Below are positions 54,851 through 64,000 of a DNA stretch of 64,000 nt, piece by piece. The stretch covers positions 60,876,817 to 60,940,816 of the forward strand of contig OY744525.1 in the NCBI GenBank assembly GCA_963556195.1, given 5' to 3'. Positions within the stretch are counted from its first letter, which is position 1, and the number at the start of each line of letters is the position of its first letter. The notes beneath the pieces are model-generated. The model made no database searches, was not told the DNA's origin, and worked only from the letters and a program-made list of their open reading frames with translations. The translations under genes were made by a program, and so were the position numbers. The DNA comes from Sepiola atlantica. Its lineage: Eukaryota; Mollusca; Cephalopoda; Sepiida; Sepiolidae.

Positions 54851-55689
54851 GACAGAAATCTAAGTATCGTTATAAGGATGCCTCCATTCAGTGTATCTAG
54901 CGATCAAAATACTGCGTGAGCCCCCTTCTAAAAATGCCACATATTAAAACGTTAATAAAATTCATAATACTTTCTGTACTGATTTTGGCTATGATGACCC
55001 CTTTTTTGTTCAGGAATAGTTTTGGTATTGTTTTCATAGACATCATCTTTGAGATAACCCCACAGATTTCTATCAGAGAGAGAGAGAGAGGAGAAGGAGG
55101 TTAAGGCCCGGTAAGTGTGAAGCCCATTAAGGATCACACCTCCTACTGATGAGACGATCATAAAAGTGCCCCTGCAGCCATTTCAACGAGTCATTTGAAG
55201 TGTGGGGAGTTGCCCAATCTTCTTGAAGCCACCATTCACCCCTGATGACAACAACTCTTCGTCTGCCCAAGACTGCCCACAACTTCTAAAATACCGAATG
55301 CTACCTAGTGGTCGTTATCAACGGAGAGGTGCACTTGTGGAGCATGTCATTAAACGGCGATGTAAGAAAGACTGTTGGGCATTCATTATTGAAACTTGGT
55401 GGACAAGTCAGGCTTAGACTGAAGTTGATTTGTACCATAAAAAGTTAGATTGCAGAAAAGGTTGTGAATTTTATTAATGATTGCATGGAAGGCATTTTTT
55501 GGGGGTGGGGGGGGATAAAACTTAAGCGTGACAGATGAAAGGAAATGTTATTTCAAACTTAAGCATGACAAACCGAAAAACAATCCAAATTCATGCGTGA
55601 CGGACATATTAACAGACAAAGCATCTAATTGAGATACTTGTACGATTCTTAATTAAGATGCGTCCATTCAATCTATGCAGTTTAACATG
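54851..55689. other. No gene recognised
   Basis: 55160-55430 is a more balanced block whose frame (CPIFLKPPFTPDDNNS, then RYQRRGALVEHVIKRRCKKD) has no domain I can name. 55260-55300 resembles 31090-31125. 55530-55640 holds more degenerate AAATG(T/C)TATTTCAAACTTAAGC units. Confidence 0.4.
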
Positions 55690-55900
55690 AAAGGGAGGTG
55701 ATTGTGGTTAAGTGGATAACAACACGGACTGATGACCTGGGCGTGCCAAGTTCGAATCCAGTCGATTCCATAATACCACTTTCACTTAGGGATATTGGCA
55801 ACCATTACGTGGTCCCTCCTGCAAGAATGACGACAACAGAATCAAACCGGTCAACAAAGTTGTACCATTCTGATTCATACCAATTTCCGGTTACTTTTTA
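55690..55900 (+). repeat. tRNA-derived SINE, another family
   Basis: The head has A-box-like TTGTGGTTAAGTGGATAACA and B-box AAGTTCGAATCCAGTC (55748-55763). The body runs through CACTTTCACTTAGGGATATT to CATACCAATTTCCGG. A single copy was recognised in the window. Confidence 0.65.
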
Positions 55901-56618
55901 ACATGAACATGCTATTTCAAACTTAAACATAAAAAAAAAACTGACCGACAGAGCCTCTTATAGAAATAAACATGGACGCAGCTAAATATTTTATTTCAAA
56001 TTTAAGCGTTACAGACAGGCGGACCGACGCACATGATCTCTTCTCGAGACGCACGGTTGCATCTAAAATAAAAAAAATAAAAAATTCCTGAAACAAATTA
56101 TCAAAGAATCAAACAAATTAGAGGCGAATCCCTTAAACAGGAAACGTAAAAATATAAATTCTATGAATTAAACAAAGAAATAAAAAAATGCGATGATATA
56201 AACGTTTATATATTTCATTATATGTCAATTTATTTACGTTTTATATGAGCGTCGTCGTCGTCGTCGTTCTGTCAAACGCATTTATCTGGTATAATCGTTC
56301 GCCATGATTTACTAAGCTTTAGAATAAACATGTTTCGCTTTTGTCTTTTCATTTCTTTTCTCTTTTTTGGTTTTCGTCTTTTACAAATTTACAAATAAGC
56401 AATGTTCAGGGGTGGCGGTGGGGGCGGCGTTGCGGGAATTCGACAACCAGCGAAAAGGGAGAGAGAGGAGAAGGGGAAGGGCTTTCTGAAAAGCTGTAGT
56501 GAGTCTATTATTAAGGGTAAGTGGACGCTATCAAAATGAAAAGCACTTCATTGCGTATTTATGGCAATGCATTATGTTTACACTGGTATGCATACACACA
56601 GTAGACGGGGATGCATAG

Positions 56619-56620
<2 letters not shown>
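55901..56620. other. Minisatellite-like scraps and AT-rich DNA
   Basis: 55905-56050 holds three more AAATGCTATTTCAAACTTAA-type units. A (CGT)n run lies at 56248-56266. 56405-56490 is G-rich. No gene. Confidence 0.45.

Positions 56621-56670
<50 letters not shown>
56621..56670. repeat. (TA)n microsatellite
   Basis: About 25 TA units directly abutting a Helitron end. Confidence 0.95.
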
Positions 56671-56672
<2 letters not shown>

Positions 56673-56678
56673 TAGATA

Positions 56679-57060
56679 CTAGCTGGACATCTGTCCCGGT
56701 GATGCCCGGGAAAATTGAGGAACCAAAGAAACTCCTGCCTTTGAATCCTTATAAGCTTTTCTAATCGATTTATTTTTAAACTTTCCATAAGTATCAATTA
56801 TTGTTTTCTTTGAATATTAAATGTATCAATATTAATGAACATCCTCGCATCAACATACATAAAAAAACAGGATTGTTTGCGTGTGTCGGGGTAAGTAGTT
56901 TCTATACACAAACACTAGAAGGAAAGTACTGTTTCATAGGATTAAATTTCCGTAAATAAATTACTTTTTCTAACTAGTATTTTTAAAGAAGTTCAGCGTT
57001 TAATTAGAAAGAGAACGAAGATGATTGTTTATCATTTAGATAGTTACTAATGATAACAAA
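56679..57060 (-). mobile_element. Helitron 3' terminus, minus orientation
   Basis: On the minus strand: stem TCCCGG-GCATCA-CCGGGA (56694-56711), then CAGATGTCCAG, CTAG and T. It abuts (TA)n. The body is AT-rich and the far end was not found, so the right boundary is a guess. Confidence 0.65.
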
Positions 57061-57794
57061 TAATATTAGAAATAATAATAACGAATAGAATGTTTTCATT
57101 CAATCCTTTAAGTCACCATGGCTACAAAACCGGATTATTAATTAATATATAAACAAATGCAACAGTTTGAAAAATCAATCTAACCAAAAAATTGCCTGCA
57201 TGCGCACGCTGACCCCAGCAATGGGGCCTTCTTTTACTACAATTCTCTTGCACAGATAGGCGACAGAGGAACACACGCACAATACAAATTACTGTTACCA
57301 TGAAGATGGCCTCAATGTAGGAAAACATTGCAATTAGTTCATAAAAAGCTAATTATTATTGCTTGTCTTATGATATAAAAATCTATGTAATAAAAACATT
57401 TAATATTTCGTTAAAACAAACATTTGTTTATGTTAAAGTTGACAGAGAGCAACGTAGAATTTCTTATCAATGTTGTAATCACCAATTTTTGAATCAGTGT
57501 TTAGCAACAATGTATCGGACTAAATCATTGTTCTGGTGTAAATGAGGAGAGTTGGAGTAGATGTGACTGAGAGAGTGGGTTCATCTCCACCTTCCTCTAA
57601 CTTATAAGAAAACAAAAATCAAACAGTGAACAAGGTAAAATATAGAAATCGAAGAAATCTACGAAAATAATTTTTTCTGACAACACGGACCAATATATGT
57701 CGAATATGACTAATGGAATAGATTTTTACATATAACTTTTATCAATAAAGCTATCATGCATTAATGCATGGGGAAAAAACTTACTTTATTTATA
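57061..57794. other. No gene seen
   Basis: AT-rich; short frames only. Confidence 0.5.
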
Positions 57795-57872
57795 TATATA
57801 TATATATATATATAACACTTGAGTTTCAACGGATTTACATCTACAGAAACTAATACAACACGTGTACTACTA

Positions 57873-57909
<37 letters not shown>
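57795..57909. repeat. Two (TA)n tracts
   Basis: TA runs at 57795-57814 and 57871-57910 with AACACTTGAGTTTCAACGGA between. Confidence 0.9.
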
Positions 57910-57910
<1 letters not shown>

Positions 57911-58415
57911 CTAGAAGAATACCTATCCCAGGACGGGTAAAATTATTTCCCCGAACAGAACCATTTCACACCACTTTTATGTGACCTTATGCAGATTAAC
58001 ATCAAAATATAATGATACTAAACCTTATGTCTAGAATTCTTATTCCAATTTTGATCAAAATCCATTACATGATTTTATTTCTAGAATGTTTCAAATGTAA
58101 GAGGTCTCACATAAAAATGGAAATTGAGGAAATCAAGCTAAATTGATCAAATTCAATGCAAATCAGATATATTTGAATGTTCAAATGGGAGGCTGTGTCC
58201 ATATTATGGCCCCTAAAAACCCTTTAAAATACCCCAAAAGAAGTGAAATTTGGAGAATATCTTAATTTTCCAGAATTGCTTCCACCCCTTTGCCAAAAAC
58301 TAAATATAGCCGATATTTGGGCATCTTATGCCTATCAGGTGTGTTTAAAAAATCATAATGGTCGATTAATTAGTTTAGGAGTAAATCCTGTGCATAAAAA
58401 TATATAAACATGCCT
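57911..58415 (-). mobile_element. Non-autonomous Helitron, minus orientation
   Basis: The minus-strand end reads ACCCGTCC-TG-GGATAGGT (imperfect 8-bp stem), ATTCTT, CTAG, T, and then (TA)n. The interior is the reverse of 9137-9966 (CATTACATGATTTTATTTCT, CTAGACATAAGGTTTAGTAT). Its 5' end near 58415 is approximate. Confidence 0.7.
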
Positions 58416-58540
58416 CTGCGTACCGAATTCGTGCCCTGTGACCGTCTGAAATTGTTACTTCCTACACCGATGAGAGCAAAAGCTTGAAACGCCGGCGTAT
58501 GTAGGTAAAAATAATGTAATATTCATTAATAAATATTATA

Positions 58541-58590
<50 letters not shown>

Positions 58591-58799
58591 ATAAATAAAG
58601 TTCAGATATGTTGATAAAATGAACTTAAACCAATATTTTTTCAAAAGTGCTCAATACAAAGTAGAGCTTTATAAATAAAATTAATACAAACATTAAATCA
58701 GCTTACACCACTTAATCACAGAAAACAACAACTCACTGACGTTTTATTTTTAAACTCCGGTATTTTGGGGAACACTTGAAAGCACAAATAATGTTGTTT
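58416..58799. other. No gene; (TA)n at 58545-58586
   Basis: 58460-58490 (GATGAGAGCAAAAGCTTGAA) looks like a retroelement leader or tail but is not assigned. AT-rich otherwise. Confidence 0.4.
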
Positions 58800-58925
58800 T
58801 TATTTGTTGAGTGATCAAATCGTTCGACCGGCGGTATAGTTATATCAGTCACACTGATGATTGTGAGTGAATACGAAACATATATGTCCGTGGATAATAA
58901 ATATTTATTTATAAAAATAATTATT
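58800..58925 (+). repeat. tRNA-type SINE family 3, 5'-truncated
   Basis: Starts within the B-box area (GATCAAATCGTTCGACCGGC) and ends with the family tail ATGTCCGTGGATAATAAATA TTTATTTATAA. Confidence 0.75.
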
Positions 58926-59424
58926 GACCCTATGAGTGCTGAATATTTTTTTTGTAGAAAAATGATTGTTTACATCTATTTTTAAAATGACTCATTGTAT
59001 GCCCAAATAATGCATACGAAATTCGTAGCATATAAGTAGGACCATCGAAATGATTGTAAAATTTGCATATTGTGATGGCGGACATCTTGAATTTATAATG
59101 ATGTTGACCATACACTCATGGAAAATTGTCATTTTCTCATGCACATATTAGTCAATTGCTGAATTTATTGTCTCTATTTGTGCAGTTGTGTCTTATATTG
59201 CAAATAAAACCAATTTTGCATGTAGTATCGTCTGCTATTAGAGGTGGTAGACTTGTTGCAACTTTGTGACAGCCGCACTAAGGCAAGTATTTTGAGAGGA
59301 ATATGAAAAGTTTCTAATTAAGAAATATTGTGAACGTTTTCTTTCTTGGCAGATCGAACACTTTCTGAGACTTACTATATTTGTAAATAAAAATATAGGG
59401 TTTATTTCTCTCACATTTAATATG

Positions 59425-59600
59425 GCTGTCACAGTGGTCAAATGGATAAGGTTGTTGACTTTGAGTTAACTAATAGTGACTTGTGTCCAGGGTTCAAATC
59501 GTTTGACCGGCAACACATTTATATAAGCCAAACTGGTGATTGTACGTGAAAATAAAAAAATTGTCTGTGGATAATAAATATTTATTTATAATAATTATAT
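59425..59600 (+). repeat. tRNA-type SINE family 3, full head
   Basis: A-box-like CAGTGGTCAAATGGATAAGG, B-box CAGGGTTCAAATCG, short body, and the tail TTGTCTGTGGATAATAAATA TTTATT. Length about 170 bp. Tail-only copies in reverse lie at 62360-62400 and 62645-62690. Confidence 0.8.
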
Positions 59601-59863
59601 GTATAACCTTTATAAAGTTAGGTATTTGTATGTTAATTGTTTATCATAATACTAGGTAAAATATTTTCCGTTTATGTGTGTAAGGGTAGATTATGTTTAA
59701 GGATACAAGGGGCCTTTCTTTTACATAAAGAATGGATAACCGTCGCCATCTTAGACTCTTACAAATACGCAGCGACTATTTTAATTTTTTTTTTCTTGAT
59801 TTACAGCCTTTCGCATCGTGTAATTACTTTTACAGTTTTTACTATTATTCTCTTGTTGTTACG
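59601..59863. other. No gene recognised
   Basis: A hydrophobic frame (59637-59873) is T-rich and has no known domain. Confidence 0.35.
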
Positions 59864-59998
59864 ATGTCAGTAATTTTAGAACACGGACAGGAGAAGTATA
59901 AAAGAGAGCAAATATGTATAGCTTGTGGACGGAAACAGAGAAATAACAAACCGTTTTCATCAGCTAAAAATAAACTGCACATTCTTTATCGAAAATGA
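59864..59998 (+). other. Unrecognised short open frame
   Basis: The 44-codon stretch MSVILEHGQEKYKREQICIA then CGRKQRNNKPFSSAKNKLHI ends at TGA. Its charged composition and CxxC look more coding-like than neighbouring frames. I do not recognise it. It could be a transposon relic or a first exon, or chance. Confidence 0.2.
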
Positions 59999-60829
59999 TT
60001 GCGGCAGATGTGCATGCTTTATTATGGTTACAGATGTTTACTGAATCAACCGCGGATAGTGAAATTTACTGTTTAAAACTTTTCTGTTTTCTTAGTATTT
60101 TCAATGTAAATGCCATAAATACACCTTTATTGCATTCGTTTTTACTACTTTCCTTTGACCATGGACAAATACTTATTTTCCTTTGACCATAGACAAATAC
60201 TGATTTTCTTTTGTTAAAAGAGCCACGCAGTGGATTCAGAACATGATAGATCGCAGAGTGAAACAAATAAGCAGACACAATTTTCAACGACAAAATATAA
60301 CATCACCATCATTACATGCTTTTTAAAACTTAAGTGTTTATCAAATGAATTGTGAAACCATATTGTTATCAACCAACAACTAATTATTTAATTAACAACT
60401 AATTATTAACATAATGTGGTTTTAATGTAAATAACTTTAGAAACGTTCAATCTTACATATGAGAATTTTTTAAATATTTATTTTAACGCTAAAACATCAT
60501 AGTTTAATTCCTATTTCAGTCAGAAATAGGTTTCGGCTTAGTTAATTAACTAATTAATGAACAATTTTTTTCTTTCGTTCCTTTTGAATGTATGGGTATG
60601 TGTAGGGTGGTTACACCCCCAAAATCCCATCATAATCAGCATCATATCTTTTAGGAAATTTACGTGTTTATAAAATGAAATGCAGATGGTGAATTTAAAG
60701 TTTAACAAATTTTTATTTCTTTTTTTTTTTTCATAGGATCTTCAGAGTTCAGTTTGAAACATTACAGTATCTTTCAGTCAAGTTGGTAAAAACAATGTAA
60801 AACGAACGATACAATAACAAAACTCCCGA
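59999..60829. other. No gene seen
   Basis: A short duplicated CCTTTGACCAT(G/A)GACAAATA occurs at 60151 and 60181. AT-rich otherwise. Confidence 0.45.
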
Positions 60830-61245
60830 GCAATACCGGATATGTACAGGTAGCATATGGTGATTGCCGCTTCTTTACAGAATAGGGCTAGCGTACAAGA
60901 TTGCAATGTCCGATTATGGGCATGCAGATGGCTGAATAGCCCTGGCTTATTTTTACAAAAGTCTTGCTGCAGATATGACATATGAGAGCACAGGTGTCCG
61001 TTTGTGCGTAGTTATGTTCAACTCCTCTTTGACACTCGTGTAGGTGGCTTCTGTCATGTGATCTCATGTGGCTCAGTAGGCCAACCTTCGACTCAAGGTC
61101 GGATTGAAATATGTTTGGGACGTTTGGCACTGATTGCTTCTACAAAGCATGTTTCAAAATGGAGTACTCTAATAGCTTTGCCTCAAATTTGTGGCAGCCA
61201 TCATAGATGCACTTGCGCCAGGCCGATCGCTCTAGAGTGAATCGC
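60830..61245 (-). pseudogene. LINE C-terminus with C2H2-like fingers
   Basis: On the minus strand: ERSAWRKCIYDGCHKFEAKL, a stop, then SDLESKVGLLSHMRSHDRSH (finger 1, first Cys pair lost), CALICHICSKT, and after a frame change CKNKPGLFSHLHAHNRTLQS (finger 2). The DR.AWR.....G...FE block followed by GL.SH.R.H fingers is typical of the C-terminus of a widespread LINE family in aquatic animals. Stops and a frameshift make it a relic. Confidence 0.7.
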
Positions 61246-61259
61246 TCTCAATTCTCTTG

Positions 61260-62085
61260 CATTAATATTCTCCTCGTTAAACTTTACCAACTGGAATTTC
61301 AAATTGATTTTAATGGTCCTTTTACCATTTGATTAACGCAATGGAAAATCAGATCCTCTTAAGTAATTCTCTGTCCATTCTGCTCACTGTGTCCAATCTT
61401 GTGACGCGACCAACGTCCAACTAGCAATCCTTTTAACCTTTATCTTCAAGTGGTTCCTTACAAACAATAATATGGACAAAAAAAGTTGTAATGATTGCCC
61501 ATTCTTCTTTGCAAAAAGCTCAAGTTCCATCAGATTGGAATTATCAAATATTGCCACATATTCTCAATTGTATTCAGATAGGGGCATTCTAAGACACGAA
61601 TGGGTTTTAATCTAAACCATTCCTTTGTGGCTGTAGCTGTATGTTTTTGGTTTATATCCTGATGGAAACTGTGCTCCTGTCTAAATCCTATGTCTTTTGC
61701 AAACTAATATGTTTTAATCAAAGATTGCCCTGTATTTAGTTAGCTCCATCCATGTTCTCATAACCTCTGACCAACTTTCCTGTCCCTGCTGAATAAAAAA
61801 CATTTCTACGTGAAAACTGTGTACTCAAGGGGATCTGTAGTTTTAGTTTTCTGCAAGGAATAGCAATTTCATTAAGACTAACAATTAAATTTGGTCACCT
61901 GACCAGAGCATCTTCTCCCACATGTCTTGCAGCAAAAATGCAAATGGAACTTCTTTGTCTTTCTTTCAAAATTGGCTTTATTCTTGCCACTCTTCCATAA
62001 AGAGAGTGCATGACTAGTCGTTGTCTTGTGAAGAGATTCTCTAACCTAAGCTATGGATATTTGCAGATACTGCAGAGTTATTATC
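61260..62085 (-). pseudogene. Tc1/mariner transposase relic
   Basis: Minus-strand translation across frame breaks gives LYGRVARIKPILKERQRSSI, FAARHVGEDAL, then SAGTGKLVRGYENMDGA, FHQDINQKHTATATKEWFRL followed by KPIRVLE, and LNTIENMWQYL. The order matches a Tc1-type DD34E transposase: the second catalytic Asp (QDI.KHT) and the Glu (NTIENMW) survive, while the first Asp region (SDES) is lost. The DNA-binding N-terminus and the terminal repeats were not found. It has many stops and is non-functional. Confidence 0.8.
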
Positions 62086-62091
62086 TATTCA

Positions 62092-62094
<3 letters not shown>

Positions 62095-62137
<43 letters not shown>
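62095..62137. repeat. (TA)n microsatellite
   Basis: About 21 TA units. Confidence 0.95.
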
Positions 62138-62142
<5 letters not shown>

Positions 62143-62783
62143 AATGTAAAAAAAAAAATATATATATAAGAAAAGGAAAAAAAACTATAGAACAGTCTCG
62201 CTTGACAAGGTTGTATTTTACAACGAAAATTCGCGATGAAAAAATAATTTAAATAAATGAATTTTTCTTTTATAAAAATATTGCAAGATTGTTGATTTTC
62301 AAAAATATTTAATATATATATATATATATGTATATATGTATATATATATATATAATTATTATTAATAAATAAATATTTTTTATATCCATAGACATATATG
62401 TTTCGCGTTTTTATTTTATACTCGTCAGTATGGAATTATGTAACCGTATCGCCAGTCAGAGAATTCGATAGCCCTTTTAACACGAGAGAAATGCACTTTA
62501 TATTAATGTAAACACAACAAGTAGTGTAATTCGAAATAGGAGTCTATCTCTCAAGGGAGAGAATCATGCAACGTGGCTAATTTTTATAAATACATAAGTT
62601 TATTTACCGTCGAAAGGGCTCAACTTAATCAGAGCTTAAAAACTATTATTAAATAAATATTTTTATATCCATAGACATGTTTCACGTTTATATATATATA
62701 TATACTTAGCCTGGCGATTCCCTGCAAGATGTAGCATGGACGCCTCTGTGTAGCTTAATTGCCATAAATATATTTTCATACTT

Positions 62784-62841
<58 letters not shown>

Positions 62842-63038
62842 AAACGAGTTCTGTGCTAAAGCTAACAGTGACGAGGAGTTTTCTGTATTGCACAGAGCAC
62901 GGTCTAAACATCACTTAAAAAAATAAGTAACCATATTTATTAATATGCGGCGACAATCTTTGTGTTGACATTAAAAGTATTCCCACAATCTTGAGTTGAT
63001 AGTATATAGAGCTATTTATATTTTTGATATTATATTGT
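62138..63038. repeat. TA tracts and reversed SINE family 3 tails
   Basis: Tail copies in reverse at 62360-62400 (AAATATTTTTTATATCCATA GACATATATG) and 62645-62690, TA tracts at 62310-62353, 62690-62703 and 62785-62836. No gene. Confidence 0.7.
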
Positions 63039-63039
63039 G

Positions 63040-63075
<36 letters not shown>

Positions 63076-63280
63076 TGTGCTATATATATATTATATATTG
63101 TGCTATATATATATTATATATTGTGCTATATATTATATATTGTGCTATATATATATATTATATATTGTGCTATATATATATATATTATATATTGTGCTAT
63201 ATATATATATATTATATATTGTGCTATATATATATATATATTATATATTGTGCTATATATATATATATTATATATTGTGC

Positions 63281-63312
<32 letters not shown>

Positions 63313-63317
63313 TGTGC

Positions 63318-63351
<34 letters not shown>

Positions 63352-63458
63352 TGTGCTATATATATATATATATATATATTATATATTGTGCTATATATAT
63401 ATATATATATATTATATATTGTGCTATATATATATATATATATATATTATATATTGTG

Positions 63459-63495
<37 letters not shown>

Positions 63496-63569
63496 TGTGC
63501 TATATATATATATATATATATATTATATATTGTGCTATATATATATATATATATATATTATATATTGTG

Positions 63570-63606
<37 letters not shown>

Positions 63607-63645
63607 TGTGCTATATATATATATATATATATATTATATATTGTG

Positions 63646-63710
<65 letters not shown>

Positions 63711-64000
63711 TGTGCTATATATATATATATATATTATATATTGTGCTATATATATATATATATTATATATTGTGCTATATATATATATATATATTATATA
63801 TTGTGCTATATATATATATATATTATATATTGTGCTATATATATATATATATATTATATATTGTGCTATATATATATATATATATATTATATATTGTGCT
63901 ATATATATATATATATATATTATATATTGTGCTATATATATATATATATATATTATATATTGTGCTATATATATATATATATTATATATTGTGCTATATA
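63039..64000. repeat. TA-rich satellite with TTATATATTGTGC units, open at the window end
   Basis: About 28 units of TTATATATTGTGC followed by (TA)n of 4 to over 30 repeats, so unit length is variable. The array continues past the right edge. Confidence 0.95.

Noticed and set aside
59425..59520. Functional tRNA gene from good A- and B-boxes
   Set aside because: The boxes belong to a SINE with a shared tail; no cloverleaf closure.
62690..62740. Another Helitron end at GCCTGGCGATTCCCTGC
   Set aside because: On the minus strand the end would be CTAAG without a good stem; too weak to call.
1..64000. Bacterial-style features (operons, Shine-Dalgarno sites, terminators, origins)
   Set aside because: The window is animal nuclear DNA by its transposon content; such signals would be chance matches.

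Overview
This window is gene-poor, AT-rich animal DNA packed with transposon relics. I see no intact single-copy host gene, rRNA gene, functional tRNA gene, CRISPR array or operon. The repeat mix (several SINE families, Helitrons, a Penelope-like element, a K02A2.6-like Gypsy element, many LINE 3' ends, long (TA)n tracts) fits a large lophotrochozoan genome. My best guess is a cephalopod mollusc, probably an octopus, but this is inference.

Layout. 0-9 kb: an inverted-repeat element at the left edge, two tRNA-type SINEs, a Helitron with a textbook 3' hairpin, a 560-bp foldback, and a 1.3-kb purine-rich tract with a 24-bp minisatellite. 9-13 kb: Helitrons, a LINE 3' end, and a SINE split by a probable solo LTR. 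14-19 kb: tRNA-Phe-derived SINE, hairpin, two tandem Helitron copies, and a Penelope-like relic (YVDD reverse transcriptase plus GIY-YIG-like region) in front of the 5' coding end of a second copy. 19-23 kb: LINE relics and a second foldback.

24.6-28.1 kb holds the most notable feature: a 3,487-bp LTR retrotransposon on the minus strand. It has 266-bp LTRs, a 5-bp target duplication, a primer binding site and a polypurine tract. It keeps gag, protease and the end of integrase. Reverse transcriptase, RNase H and most of the integrase core are replaced by a piece of a secreted mucin-like protein: Thr/Pro/Ser-rich linkers around a discoidin (F5/8C)-like module, in one open frame with the retroviral-type protease. 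It looks like a retroelement that captured spliced host mRNA. It is inserted in the second unit of a 201-bp tandem duplication, so the first unit is an empty-site control.

28-36 kb: SINE and unclassified repeat copies. 36-40 kb: a LINE relic with an R2-type endonuclease signature, then a SINE-like repeat whose interior has expanded into about 35 copies of a 26-bp unit. 40-48 kb: more SINEs, a broken UCH-L3-like fragment, a hAT MITE inside a SINE promoter, and several LINE 3' ends. 49-56 kb: a family of minisatellite-like units, with a homogenised 39-bp array of about 28 copies. 56-64 kb: Helitron ends, SINEs, a zinc-finger LINE end, a Tc1 transposase relic and a terminal TA-rich satellite.

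There is no pathway to describe. The interest lies in nested mobile elements, gene capture, and repeat birth inside SINEs. Boundaries marked approximate were read by eye.
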